Assembly (NCBI GenBank): GCA_964409165.1 | Contig: CAYPCH010000072.1 | Location: forward strand, 1 to 19,169 | Origin: CAYPCH01 sp964409165 | GTDB lineage: Bacteria > Bacillota > Clostridia > Acetivibrionales > Acetivibrionaceae | Direction: 5' to 3' | Length of the DNA stretch: 19,169 bases | Shown: positions 1 to 10,000 of the stretch, piece after piece | How positions within the stretch are numbered: the stretch's first letter is position 1 | How the letters are laid out: every line of letters starts with the position of its first letter | The notes under the pieces: model-generated | What the model saw: only the letters and a program-made list of their open reading frames with translations | Told to the model about the DNA's origin: nothing | Databases searched by the model: none | Translations under genes and position numbers: made by a program

Positions 1-94
1 TCCGGATAAGTTTTAAAATAAGCTTAAAAATGTTAATAACTTTATTCTTAGGCTACTTCTGAAGATGTAAAAAGCTAATTCCAGCTACTACCTA

Positions 95-186
95 GGTTTG
101 GATGGGGGCATGAAATGCGGAGGAATTCATTAGCGTTAAGACCCTTAGAGTTGAATTCTGTAGCATTTCATGTCCACAGCCAAACC
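95..186. repeat. Long imperfect hairpin upstream of polC
   Basis: Arms 95-129 and 152-186 pair over 35 positions: 28 Watson-Crick pairs, 3 G-T wobbles and 4 mismatches, around a 22-nt loop. The outer ends read GGTTTGG and CCAAACC, and an inner block pairs TGAAATGC with GCATTTCA. It lies before the polC promoter, so it is not part of the polC leader. No T-run follows directly, so a simple intrinsic terminator is not convincing. It is directly followed by the 34-nt repeat at 193-226. It may be a small palindromic insertion element, a structured RNA, or the hairpin target of a group II intron. The pairing is certain; the function is not. Confidence 0.75.
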
Positions 187-192
187 GGACTA

Positions 193-226
193 TTTAGCAC
201 TATATTAAAAAATGGGGAAACTCAAA
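193..226 (+). repeat. 34-nt repeat, left copy
   Basis: This block starts TTTAGCACTATATT, continues through an A-run, and ends TGGGGAAACTCAAA. It matches the minus strand of 19081-19115 at every base except one extra A in the A-run of the right copy. It begins 7 bases after the hairpin at 95-186. The two copies are in inverted orientation, near opposite ends of the window. Confidence 0.85.
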
Positions 227-274
227 AGATTTTACGTCGCACTTCAATTTCAAGCTGGATTTACATTTACATAC

Positions 275-303
275 ATGACAAACAGGAACCTGTCTTATAT
301 AAT
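275..303 (+). promoter_or_regulatory. sigma-A promoter of polC
   Basis: A -35 element ATGACA (275-280), a 17-nt spacer and a perfect -10 TATAAT (298-303) predict transcription from about 310, giving a short leader of about 26 nt before the TTG start. The spacer holds a small dyad, ACAGG-AA-CCTGT (284-295), which could be an operator. The ribosome binding site GGAGG lies at 324-328, seven bases before the start. Confidence 0.65.
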
Positions 304-335
304 AATAATACACTTTATATTTTGGAGGAAGAACC

Positions 336-3300
336 TTGGAAAGCAACTTGAAAACAATAAATGAAGTTTTTAGCGATTATAAAGCGGAGGGCAATATATG
401 TACAGCAACTGTAAAGTCTGCAATCCTGAAGAAAAGAAGTAAGGTGCTGGAGATAAAAATCAGTTCTGATAAACATATCAGTGTAAAAGAAATTGAAGGG
501 CTTAATAAATTTATAAGAAAAAGATTTTCATTAAATGATTCTGAAATAACTGTAGAGTATACAGAAGGAATGGATAAAAAGCTGGTAGAAAGCGAAATTA
601 AGGATATAGTTTTTTCCATGTCGGAAAAATATCCTTTTTTAAAGGCAGTTGCAAATAATACTGAATTTGAAATAATAAACAACATCATAAATTTTAATTT
701 AAAAATTGTGGCATCGGATCTCTTAAAGGGTATGGGCTATGATAAAAAAATCAGTAAGGTCATAGAAAATCTGTATGGTGTAGCATATAAAATAAATTTT
801 ATTGATAAAGTAAGTAGCGAAGAGTTAAAAAAGCTTCATGAGGATACACGGGAAAAGGAAAGGCAGCTTGTCAAGGAGCAAGCTAAGGCTGTACTAAGCA
901 ATAATGTATCTGAATCGTCCAAAGAAGCTCTGCAAGCAAAGCAGGAACAAAACATGAAAGGCGATGGGAATAAAGAAAATACGCCTTTGATATTGGGTAG
1001 AAATGCTAAAATCAAGGAATCTGTGATTAAAATTACCGATGTTATACCGGATGAGGGAAGAGTGGCAATAACGGGCGAAGTATCCAATATTGAAGCAAGG
1101 GAATTAAAAAGCGGGAAAACCCTAATTTCCTTTGCTTTATACGATGGCTCTAGCTCTATGACCTGTAAGGCTTTCATTAAGCCGGGTGAGGATGCAACGG
1201 TATTATCCAGACTCAAAAAGGCCAAGGGCGTCAGGCTTGCTGGAAATGCAAGCAACAGTAAATTTTCGGGGGAAGTTGAGTTTATTGCCAATACCATAGT
1301 AGAAACAGAAGGTATGAGCAAGACTAAAAGACAGGATAATTCAGAGTTTAAGAGAGTGGAACTTCACATGCATACACAGATGAGTCAGATGGATGCTATG
1401 ACAAGTGCTACTGATTTAATTAAAAGAGCTATGAGCTGGGGGATGAAATCTATTGCTATCACGGATCATGGAGTGGTTCAAGCCTTTCCTGAGGCGCATA
1501 AACTCCTTGGAAGAGATAATCCCAACATGAAGGTTATATATGGGGTAGAGGCCTACCTGGCACCAGATAAAAAGCCATCTGTAACAAACCCTAAAGGACA
1601 GAGTATAGATGATACCTATTGTGTTTTAGACTTGGAGACTACAGGTTTTTCACCAATAACTGAAAAGATTACCGAAGTTGGAATCATGAAACTTAAAGAT
1701 GGAAAAGTAATAGATGAGTTCAGCTGTTTTGTAAATCCTGAAAAACCTATTCCCGCAAGAGTCGTAGAGATTACCAATATAACCGATTTTATGGTTAAAG
1801 ATGCAGAAACTATAGATAAGGTATTTCCTAAAATACTTGAATTTATAGAAGGGAGCATTTTGGTGGCTCACAATGCTGAGTTTGATATTGGTTTCTTAAA
1901 GCATAATGCAAGGGTCTTAGGCTACAACTTTGATTATACATATCTGGACACACTATCCCTGGCTAAAGCACTTTTTCCCGAATATAAAACCTATAAATTG
2001 GGAAGAATAGCCAAGAACTTAAAAATAAAGGTAGAGGTTGCTCACAGAGCTTTGGATGATGTGAGCACTACCGTCAAGGTGTTCAATATTATGCTTGAAA
2101 AACTTAAGGAAAGAGGAGCTAAAACTATTGAAGATGTAGATAAATATAGCACCGACGGAGAATCAAGAAAGGTTGAGTATAAAAAACTTAAAACTTATCA
2201 TGCTATAATATTGGCAAAGGACTATGTAGGGCTAAAGAATCTATACAAGTTGGTATCCTATTCACATTTGGATTATTTTTATAAAAAACCACGTATCCTA
2301 AAGAGTCTCTATAAAGAATACTCTGAAGGATTGATTATGGGAAGTGCATGCAGTGAGGGTGAGCTTTACCAGGCAATTTTACATGGAAAATCCGACGATG
2401 AGATTGAGGTCATTGCAAAAGAGTACGATTATTTAGAAATTCAACCTCTAGGGAATAATGATTATCTGGTAAGAAAAGAAGAGGTTCCAGACAAGGAATA
2501 TCTGAAGGGAATCAACAGAAAAATAGTAGCACTTGGAGAAAAACTTAATATACCTGTTGTTGCTACGGGAGATGTCCACTTTTTAGATCCTGAGGATGAG
2601 ATATACAGACGCATACTTGAAGCAGGTCAGGGCTATGATGATGCAGACAATCAGGCGCCACTATATTTAAAGACTACAGAGGAGATGTTGCAGGAATTTT
2701 CCTATTTGGGGGAGGAAAAGGCCTATGAAGTGGTGGTTGCAAACACAAATAAGATAGCTGAAATGTGTGAGCAGATAAGCCCTATTTCATCTGAAAAATG
2801 TCCTCCTCATATTGATGGCTGTGAGAAGACTATCAAGGATATTACTTTCGGGAAGGCTCATGAGCTGTATGGAGACCCATTACCGGAAATTGTCCAGCAA
2901 AGGCTTGACAGGGAACTTGATTCTATAATAAAAAATGGTTTCTCGGTAATGTATATAATTGCCCAGAAGCTGGTATGGAAATCGAATGAGGACGGATATC
3001 TGGTTGGTTCAAGGGGATCTGTCGGCTCCTCCGTTGTAGCCTATATGACAGGTATTACGGAAGTAAATGCTTTGCCGCCCCATTACAGGTGCCCGGGCTG
3101 CAAATACTCTGACTTTACAGATTATGGTTATAATAACGGTTTTGATCTGCCGGACAAATCTTGTCCTGTTTGTTCACAACAGCTTGCCAAAGATGGAATA
3201 GACATTCCCTTTGAAACTTTCCTAGGCTTTGATGGAGATAAAGAGCCAGATATTGACCTGAACTTTTCGGGGGAGTATCAGGCAAGGGCACATAAATATA

Positions 3301-4691
3301 CAGAAGTTATATTTGGAAAGGGTACAACCTTTAAGGCCGGAACTGTTGGCACCATAGCGGATAAAACAGCCTTTGGCTACGTGAAGAAGTATTTTGAAGA
3401 AAAAAATATGCATGTAAATAAAGCAGAAATTGAGAGAATTGCAAAGGGATGTACCGGCATAAAAAGAACAACAGGACAGCACCCCGGAGGAATAATAGTT
3501 GTACCGAAAGGAAGGGAAATATTTGAATTCTGTCCGGTACAACATCCTGCTGATGATTCGGATTCAGATATAATAACAACACATTTTGACTACCACTCGA
3601 TAGACCAGAATCTTTTGAAACTCGATATACTTGGGCATGATGACCCTACAATGATAAGAATGCTTCAGGATATTACCGGAGTTGACCCAAAAACGATACC
3701 TATGGATGATAAGAAGACCATGTCTTTATTTTCATCAACGCAAGCTCTGGGTGTAACTCCCGAGCAGGTGAATTCGAAGGTTGGAACCTTTGGTGTCCCT
3801 GAATTCGGTACCAAATTTGTAAGAGGAATGCTTTTGGATACAATGCCTAAGCAATTTGCAGATCTGATATGTATTTCGGGTCTTTCACATGGTACCGATG
3901 TTTGGCTCGGGAATGCAAAGGATTTGATTGATGCAGGGACAGTTACATTAAGTGAGGCAGTGTGTACAAGAGATGATATTATGGTTTATCTCATGAAAAA
4001 AGGTTTGCCACCGAACGCTGCCTTCAAAATCATGGAGACGGTTCGTAAAGGAAAGGCTTTAAAGGAACCAAAATGGCCTGAATATGAGGCTATGATGAGA
4101 GAGCATGATGTGCCGGAATGGTATATAGACTCCTGTAAAAAGATAAAATATATGTTCCCTAAGGCTCATGCTGCCGCCTATATTATGATGGCCTTCAGAA
4201 TAGCTTGGTTTAAAGTGCATATGCCTCTGGCTTATTACGCGGCTTATTTTTCAATCAGAGCAAAGGCCTTTGATGCAGAATTTATGATTAATGGAAAGGA
4301 GGTTGTAAAGCAAAAGATGAAGGAAATAGAAATGCAGGGCAATCAGGCTGCCAATAAGGACAAGGATATGTATGATGATTTGGAATTGGTTTTGGAAATG
4401 CACGAAAGAGGCTTTAAATTCCTGCCGATAGATTTATATAAATCTCATGCAACAAATTTCTTGATAGAGGATGAAAGCATAAGACCTCCATTAAACAGCA
4501 TATCGGGCATGGGAAATGTTGCAGCGGAAGGTATATATTCAGCTGTGATTGAAGGAGGTCCCTTTGGCTCGATAGAAGAGTTGAAGACACGTGCGAAAAT
4601 TGGGAATTCCACTATAGAATCGCTTGAAAGGTTCGGTTGCTTAAAAGGTCTTCCCCAAAGTAATCAATTGAGCTTTTTTGATATGGTGTAG
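336..4691 (+). CDS. polC: DNA polymerase III alpha subunit, PolC type
   Basis: This is the replicative polymerase of low-GC Gram-positives, with built-in 3'-5' proofreading. It has 1451 residues, the normal family length. Order: N-terminal domain (about 1-215), OB fold (about 225-320), first part of the PHP domain (LHMHT at 343-347, DHG at 377-379), an inserted DnaQ-type exonuclease (DLETTG with acidic D432 and E434, about 428-600), the rest of PHP, then palm, thumb and fingers. The zinc knuckle is C919/C922 and C943/C946. The catalytic motif PDIDLN places D972 and D974. A C-terminal beta-clamp motif, QLSFF, lies at 1444-1448. The TTG start is chosen for GGAGG seven bases upstream and good spacing from the promoter; no nearby ATG has a comparable site. 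The frame is open throughout with all key residues present, so it should be functional. Confidence 0.98.
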   Translation: MESNLKTINEVFSDYKAEGNICTATVKSAILKKRSKVLEIKISSDKHISVKEIEGLNKFIRKRFSLNDSEITVEYTEGMDKKLVESEIKDIVFSMSEKYPFLKAVANNTEFEIINNIINFNLKIVASDLLKGMGYDKKISKVIENLYGVAYKINFIDKVSSEELKKLHEDTREKERQLVKEQAKAVLSNNVSESSKEALQAKQEQNMKGDGNKENTPLILGRNAKIKESVIKITDVIPDEGRVAITGEVSNIEARELKSGKTLISFALYDGSSSMTCKAFIKPGEDATVLSRLKKAKGVRLAGNASNSKFSGEVEFIANTIVETEGMSKTKRQDNSEFKRVELHMHTQMSQMDAMTSATDLIKRAMSWGMKSIAITDHGVVQAFPEAHKLLGRDNPNMKVIYGVEAYLAPDKKPSVTNPKGQSIDDTYCVLDLETTGFSPITEKITEVGIMKLKDGKVIDEFSCFVNPEKPIPARVVEITNITDFMVKDAETIDKVFPKILEFIEGSILVAHNAEFDIGFLKHNARVLGYNFDYTYLDTLSLAKALFPEYKTYKLGRIAKNLKIKVEVAHRALDDVSTTVKVFNIMLEKLKERGAKTIEDVDKYSTDGESRKVEYKKLKTYHAIILAKDYVGLKNLYKLVSYSHLDYFYKKPRILKSLYKEYSEGLIMGSACSEGELYQAILHGKSDDEIEVIAKEYDYLEIQPLGNNDYLVRKEEVPDKEYLKGINRKIVALGEKLNIPVVATGDVHFLDPEDEIYRRILEAGQGYDDADNQAPLYLKTTEEMLQEFSYLGEEKAYEVVVANTNKIAEMCEQISPISSEKCPPHIDGCEKTIKDITFGKAHELYGDPLPEIVQQRLDRELDSIIKNGFSVMYIIAQKLVWKSNEDGYLVGSRGSVGSSVVAYMTGITEVNALPPHYRCPGCKYSDFTDYGYNNGFDLPDKSCPVCSQQLAKDGIDIPFETFLGFDGDKEPDIDLNFSGEYQARAHKYTEVIFGKGTTFKAGTVGTIADKTAFGYVKKYFEEKNMHVNKAEIERIAKGCTGIKRTTGQHPGGIIVVPKGREIFEFCPVQHPADDSDSDIITTHFDYHSIDQNLLKLDILGHDDPTMIRMLQDITGVDPKTIPMDDKKTMSLFSSTQALGVTPEQVNSKVGTFGVPEFGTKFVRGMLLDTMPKQFADLICISGLSHGTDVWLGNAKDLIDAGTVTLSEAVCTRDDIMVYLMKKGLPPNAAFKIMETVRKGKALKEPKWPEYEAMMREHDVPEWYIDSCKKIKYMFPKAHAAAYIMMAFRIAWFKVHMPLAYYAAYFSIRAKAFDAEFMINGKEVVKQKMKEIEMQGNQAANKDKDMYDDLELVLEMHERGFKFLPIDLYKSHATNFLIEDESIRPPLNSISGMGNVAAEGIYSAVIEGGPFGSIEELKTRAKIGNSTIESLERFGCLKGLPQSNQLSFFDMV

Positions 4692-4712
4692 CTTAACTTT
4701 ATATATCACGAT

Positions 4713-4830
4713 ATATCACGAAAATGATTTTATATTAATTTATATTTTAACCTTTCCTAAGGAAATTGAAGTGTGATGTAAAATCTTTATCGCATTCAAT
4801 ATATGTTGAAAAATTTTATTTTCGTGATAT
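4713..4830. repeat. Operator-like inverted and direct repeats
   Basis: The 13-mer ATATCACGAAAAT at 4713-4725 recurs inverted and perfectly at 4818-4830. The decamer ATATATCACG is also directly duplicated at 4701-4710 and 4711-4720, so three ATATCACG units surround the region upstream of the helicase gene. This arrangement suits a DNA-binding regulator or a looped operator. The regulator is unknown. I see no known LexA or DnaA box in these units. Confidence 0.55.
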
Positions 4831-4843
4831 TGTATATTACGGA

Positions 4844-4873
4844 ATGTGTATAAAATTTATGTGTATAAAATTT
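4844..4873 (+). repeat. 15-nt tandem duplication before the helicase gene
   Basis: ATGTGTATAAAATTT occurs twice head to tail (4844-4858 and 4859-4873), ending just before the ribosome binding site GGAG at 4878-4881. Each unit contains a TATAAA that could serve as a -10 element, but no good -35 lies at the right distance. It may be a slippage duplication that alters promoter or leader spacing. Confidence 0.7.
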
Positions 4874-4885
4874 TATTGGAGTTGA

Positions 4886-7057
4886 TTGTTGGTTATGACA
4901 GAGGGAAAAAGTGGCGAAATTAAAAATACTCAATTGGAGCTTGCCTTCAATTTTGTTCAGTACACCAATAGAAACGTATTTTTGACAGGAAAAGCTGGAA
5001 CCGGTAAAACTACATTTTTGCACAATTTAAAAAAAGTATCTCCCAAGCGCATGATTGTGGTAGCACCTACCGGAGTTGCCGCTATCAATGCCGGGGGTGT
5101 GACTATTCATTCTTTTTTTCAGTTGCCTTTTGCTCCCTTTGTGCCTGTTCAGAATAATGAAGACAACAAGGAAAACCGAAGAATACAGAGATTCACCAGA
5201 GAAAAGATCAATATAATTCGGAGTATGGATCTGCTTGTTATAGACGAAATCAGTATGGTGCGTGCCGATGTGCTGGACGCAATAGATGATGTTCTAAGAA
5301 GATACAAAAACAGGAATAAGCCTTTCGGAGGTGTTCAACTGCTTATGATAGGTGATATCCAGCAATTGGCACCGGTTATAAAGGATGATGAATGGGCTAT
5401 TCTGAAGGAGTGGTACAGTTCTATATATTTTTTTAGCAGCAGGGCGTTGATGATGACTCAATATATGAGTATTGAATTGAAACATATATATAGGCAAAAA
5501 GACAGTGAGTTCATCAGTTTGCTCAATAAGTTCCGGGATAATAAAATTGATGATGATGTATTAACTGAGTTGAATAAAAGGTATGACGAGCAATTGTCCA
5601 AGAATGCACCTGACGGTTATATCATATTGACCACACATAACCATCAGGCGAGATTGATAAATGATAGAAAACTGGCACAAATCAATGAGCGTGAATATCG
5701 TTTTAAAGCCTTTGCAGAGGGGGATTTTCCGGAATATTCCTATCCGACAGATTATGAGCTTGTACTAAAAAAAGGAACCCAGGTCATGTTCGTTAAAAAT
5801 GATACCTCCAAGGAAAAGCAGTTTTATAATGGTAAAATCGGAATTGTAGAAAAAATAAACAAAGAAAGCATCTGTGTAAAGTGCGATGGAGATGAGGACA
5901 GTATTACTGTTTTACAGGCAGAATGGCAGAATTATAAATACTCCATCAATGAAAAAACTGAAGAGATTGAAGAGGAGGTTGTTGGAAGTTTCACGCAATA
6001 TCCTTTGAAGCTTGCATGGGCTATTACAATACACAAGAGTCAGGGATTGACTTTTGAAAGGGCTATAATAGATGCGAGTGCCGCATTTGCACATGGACAG
6101 GTTTATGTTGCCTTAAGCCGATGTAAGACCCTTGAGGGTTTGGTGTTAGGTTCAAAACTAACAGCGAGGAGTGTTATCAGTGACACAACAGTTCAGAATT
6201 TCTCGTGTGAGGTATCCGAGAATCAGCCAAGTATGGATGAACTTGAGAAGTCGAAGTATGATTATCAAAAGGAGCTTGTGCTTGAGCTGTTTGACTTCAA
6301 TCAGATTGCGCGACAGCTGAACTACTGTCTGAAGTTGTACAACGAAAATGCAGGTAGCTTGCATAGAGGTTTAAAGGATAATCTTGAGCAGCTAAAAGCG
6401 GTTGTTAATACTGATTTGCTTATCATTTCTGACAAGTTTAAACCTCATATCAATAAAATGTTGGAGACTCAAGCTGATGCGGAAAAGAACCAACAGTTTC
6501 AGGAGCGGATTATAAAGGCCGGCAAGTATTATACGGAAAAAATAAATACCGGAGTTTTAAGTGTGATGGAAGGTATAACTGTCGAAAGTGATAATAAAAG
6601 CTTGAAAAAGAATGTTGTAAAGGCATTGGAAAAAGTAAAAACAGACATGCTGATAAAGCAGGCATGTTTTGAGCAGTGTCAGGAAGGCTTCAATGCAAAA
6701 GCATTCCTCGATACCAGGGCAAAAGCTTCAATTGAAAAGCCTCCGCAGAAACAACAGAAGCAGAAAGAAGCAAAGGAAGATTGGAAGGAATTAACTTCTG
6801 AGTCCGTCAGCCATCCTGAATTGTTTGAGGAACTCAAAAGATGGAGGACGCGTAAAGCTGAAGAATTTGATCAACCTGCATTTTTTGTTTTACACCAAAA
6901 ATGTTTGTTCCAGATTGTTGAACAATTACCTTCAACATTGGAGGAATTGAGAAAAATAAAAGGAATCGGGAAGAAAAAATTAAAAGACTTTGGAGACGAA
7001 ATCATTGAAATAGTAGACAACTACAAACAAAGACACGGTGGCGGTTCTCTTGTCTGA
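4886..7057 (+). CDS. PIF1-like SF1 DNA helicase with C-terminal HRDC domain
   Basis: This is an ATP-dependent helicase of the PIF1/RecD-like SF1B group, 723 residues. Visible motifs: Walker A GKAGTGKTT (35-43), Walker B IDE with D120 and E121, GDIQQL (156-161), IHKSQG (382-387) and the arginine-finger motif VALSR with R412. A less conserved helical region of about 430-600 and a charged Gln/Lys linker lead to an HRDC domain (about 643-718) with the KGIGKKKL signature, which binds DNA structures in RecQ and RNase D families. The start is uncertain: TTG at 4886, TTG at 4889 (best spaced, 7 nt after GGAG) and ATG at 4895 are in frame and differ by only three residues. It follows polC on the same strand but has its own repeat-rich upstream region. 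PIF1 enzymes resolve G-quadruplexes and stalled forks; that role here is inferred. Confidence 0.88.
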   Translation: MLVMTEGKSGEIKNTQLELAFNFVQYTNRNVFLTGKAGTGKTTFLHNLKKVSPKRMIVVAPTGVAAINAGGVTIHSFFQLPFAPFVPVQNNEDNKENRRIQRFTREKINIIRSMDLLVIDEISMVRADVLDAIDDVLRRYKNRNKPFGGVQLLMIGDIQQLAPVIKDDEWAILKEWYSSIYFFSSRALMMTQYMSIELKHIYRQKDSEFISLLNKFRDNKIDDDVLTELNKRYDEQLSKNAPDGYIILTTHNHQARLINDRKLAQINEREYRFKAFAEGDFPEYSYPTDYELVLKKGTQVMFVKNDTSKEKQFYNGKIGIVEKINKESICVKCDGDEDSITVLQAEWQNYKYSINEKTEEIEEEVVGSFTQYPLKLAWAITIHKSQGLTFERAIIDASAAFAHGQVYVALSRCKTLEGLVLGSKLTARSVISDTTVQNFSCEVSENQPSMDELEKSKYDYQKELVLELFDFNQIARQLNYCLKLYNENAGSLHRGLKDNLEQLKAVVNTDLLIISDKFKPHINKMLETQADAEKNQQFQERIIKAGKYYTEKINTGVLSVMEGITVESDNKSLKKNVVKALEKVKTDMLIKQACFEQCQEGFNAKAFLDTRAKASIEKPPQKQQKQKEAKEDWKELTSESVSHPELFEELKRWRTRKAEEFDQPAFFVLHQKCLFQIVEQLPSTLEELRKIKGIGKKKLKDFGDEIIEIVDNYKQRHGGGSLV

Positions 7058-7089
7058 ATTACAGACAAGAGAACCGCCACCGTGTCTTT
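7029..7089. terminator. Perfect 28-bp bidirectional terminator hairpin
   Basis: Arms 7029-7056 and 7062-7089 are perfectly complementary over 28 bp with a 5-nt loop. The stem is GC-rich in an AT-rich region. On the plus strand the stem ends in TTT with TA next; on the minus strand it ends in TTT and runs into GTTTG, so T-tracts are short both ways. It lies between the convergent helicase gene and the SLH-protein gene. The last helicase codons (RHGGGSLV) and its stop (7055-7057) lie inside the left arm. Confidence 0.85.
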
Positions 7090-7098
7090 AGTCTGGGA

Positions 7099-10000
7099 TT
7101 ATTGTTTTATTTGAACATCATCAATGTACAGCTTACCTTCATAGCTGTTTGAGTTTCCTTTTATTGAGATATTTACCGCAACAACTTTTGATTTGTCGGT
7201 AACAGCGTCTAAGGAAATATTCCTATTAATAACAGCATATTCAACGCCATTTATTGTGATCCGATTCATTTGAGCTACATCATAAGATGCATATTCCTCT
7301 TCAAGTTCTACAGTGGGATAACCGTCATCATTAGTAGTAACACTAGCACTCACTACTAGAGTACCTAAAAATTCACTTGGATTTGGAATATACAAATCAT
7401 AGGATATTTCATTGGCATTTGCTTTAGCTAAGTCTAGATTATCTTTCCATATTTCGTTTTTAATAGCTGCATTGGTTAATGTATTTCCACTAAAGTCAAG
7501 TTCTAATACTCCTTCATTTATGGCGGTACTATTTGCAATAGCTACTTCTGTACCCCATGCGTATACCCATCCCATTGCAGTGCTGTCGTTAAAATTATAT
7601 TCCTTTACTATAACGGGTGAATTGTCTGGCATATCTTTGACTTTGAAGTTATCCACATATATAGGTCCGCTATATGTTGCATTCTTACCAATTAAAGAGA
7701 TTAGGAATCCATTTATTTCGCTTTTGTTTCTAGAATCAGTTCCTATAGAAGCAGGTACTATAGTAGTGTGGGATATTTTTTTGTATTGACTTTCACCTAT
7801 AGTTACTGTCGGTTGCGATGAAAGCGTATATGTTATTCCTGAACCTATATTCTGTGGATCATATTCTATAGCAACATCGGAACGTACCAAGATTGAGCCA
7901 TCACAGCTTATTGGTATATAAACATCATACGTTATTTCATCGATATTGGCTACCCAAGCTCCTGAAACGTTGGTTTTAAAAGTCGTTTCATCCCAGCCGC
8001 CACCGGTATAATTAACATCTACTGCTAATGCACCCAAATCACTGCTGTGAGTAAGCTCCTGGGCACCCCATGCACCGCCCCAGCCTTTTTCCCATCCCAT
8101 TGTGTCATCATTGAAGCCATAGTCCTTTATAACGTTTATTGGTGTTCTTAAATCCAGCTTTACTACTGCGGATAAATTACCTGCAACATCTTGTGCAACA
8201 AAGTAAATATCATATTCTGTATCATCAGCTGGGAATGTAATAGCAAATGAAGTTTCTACATTAGCTGTTACCGCTTTGCTTCCTTTAGCGAGTGCATCAA
8301 TATTTTCACTGTCTTTTCCTGCTTCAATTTGGCTTGCACTTGGTACTGATGCTCTGTTTTCAACTCCAACATAATAAACTGTACTTGCTTCGTCTAGCAT
8401 TATAAGTGCTTCTACACTTTTACTGCCATTTTCCTGAGCTTCACCTGAAGTAGGATAATTCAAATTAAATACTGGTGCAGTCGTAACAATAACAAATGGA
8501 TAATGATCGTTTAAATATCCGGATTTTACAAAGCCGAGTCTGTATTGACCGTCTGCAAAGAAACTTCCTTCCTCTGGCAATATGGTATAATTAAATGTTC
8601 CTGCATCAGGTCCAGACAATTGAATTCCTTCAATCATGTTTGTGGCACCTTCGATAAGCATGAAATCAGAAATTGATAAACTGTCAACAACATCAGGTTC
8701 TCCATAAACACTCTGACTTATTCCAAATTCAATTTTGCTATCAGTAGCAGATAATATTGTGATGTCTGCTTTTGGAGTTAATATGTCCATTTCATCCTGT
8801 GAAAGATAAATATTATCATTGTGATGCCATACCTCACTTTGTCCGCTTACAGGAAAACGTCCAAACAGGTCAAAAGCAATATACTCAGGTATAAAACTCA
8901 TGCCAAGGTTTTCTATTACTTCACCAAGATTGGCATAAACAACAGTACCTTCAGCACTAATTGTCACATCTTTAAAATAAACCGACGAAGAAACAGTTTG
9001 AGTCTCATTACCAATTGTAATAACTGATTTGTTTTTATCCATGTAATATGGAGTTGAAATAGCATCTCCAAAACCAGCCTCTTCAAAGGTGTAAGTGAAT
9101 ATGATGCCTGCTTCACTTTCACTTACAAAAACATCAGACGTATCAATAGCTAGCACATTATCAGGATATACATTGACTGTACAGGATGCCGATTTTGTTT
9201 CATCATACACAGATGTTGCGGTTATTATTGCAGTACCTGCGTCTAAAGCTGTTACAAACCCATTCTCATTTACTTGTGCAACACTTATATTGCTTGAAGT
9301 CCATACAACTGCTATCGGTGATTGGTTTGCTGTTTCAGGACTAATTTTAGTCCACAGCTGATGATATGTCTCATCTTCTAATGTAATATTCATTTCTTCA
9401 ATTATCTCATCGGAACCAGGTCCGGTTACCATACTAATAGAATCTACAGGATCTACGATAGAAAGACCATAATAATTGATTAATCCATCAACTTCTATAT
9501 ACATGTAATAATAAGTTCCAACTTGCAATGTATCCGGCAAAGCAAAGCTGATTTGAGCAGTATCACTACCTATACTTCCTGTTTCTGAGAATAATTCTGA
9601 GCTATCATCTGTAATGTAAATTCTCACAGGTGTACCATCAGCTAATCCTTTGGTATTTACAGTAACAGTAAGTTGTTCTTCTCTGTCTGATAGGTATGGA
9701 CTTTCATCCGATACAGTAAACTCAAAATACCTGCCATCAATATCTGTAAACACAATTTCATAACCGTCCTTGTTGAATATCAGCCTGTAAGTGCCTTCTT
9801 CAAAGGAGGTTCCTTCCGATTCATCTATTTCTATAATGTATTCAAAAGGATTTACAAATTCGTCAACGTCAATACAGTGTGTTAATATTATATCATTTAT
9901 CATAGTTTGCTCTTTGGTTCCATAGTTTTTAATCAAAACGAAATCCTCATAAGAAACATCGTCAATTACAGAATCCGTTTCTCCAATTGTTTCGAATAAG

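Noticed and set aside
1..9. The last codons of an upstream gene (an in-frame stop at 7-9)
   Set aside because: Three codons cannot identify a gene, and chance stops are common in this AT-rich DNA.
95..190. Integron attC site
   Set aside because: The imperfect palindrome has the right size, but the ends do not show the conserved core site pair and no integrase or cassette array is present.
115..351. A 78-codon open frame running into polC
   Set aside because: It starts inside the hairpin arm, crosses the 34-nt repeat and the polC promoter, overlaps the polC start and has no recognisable protein features.
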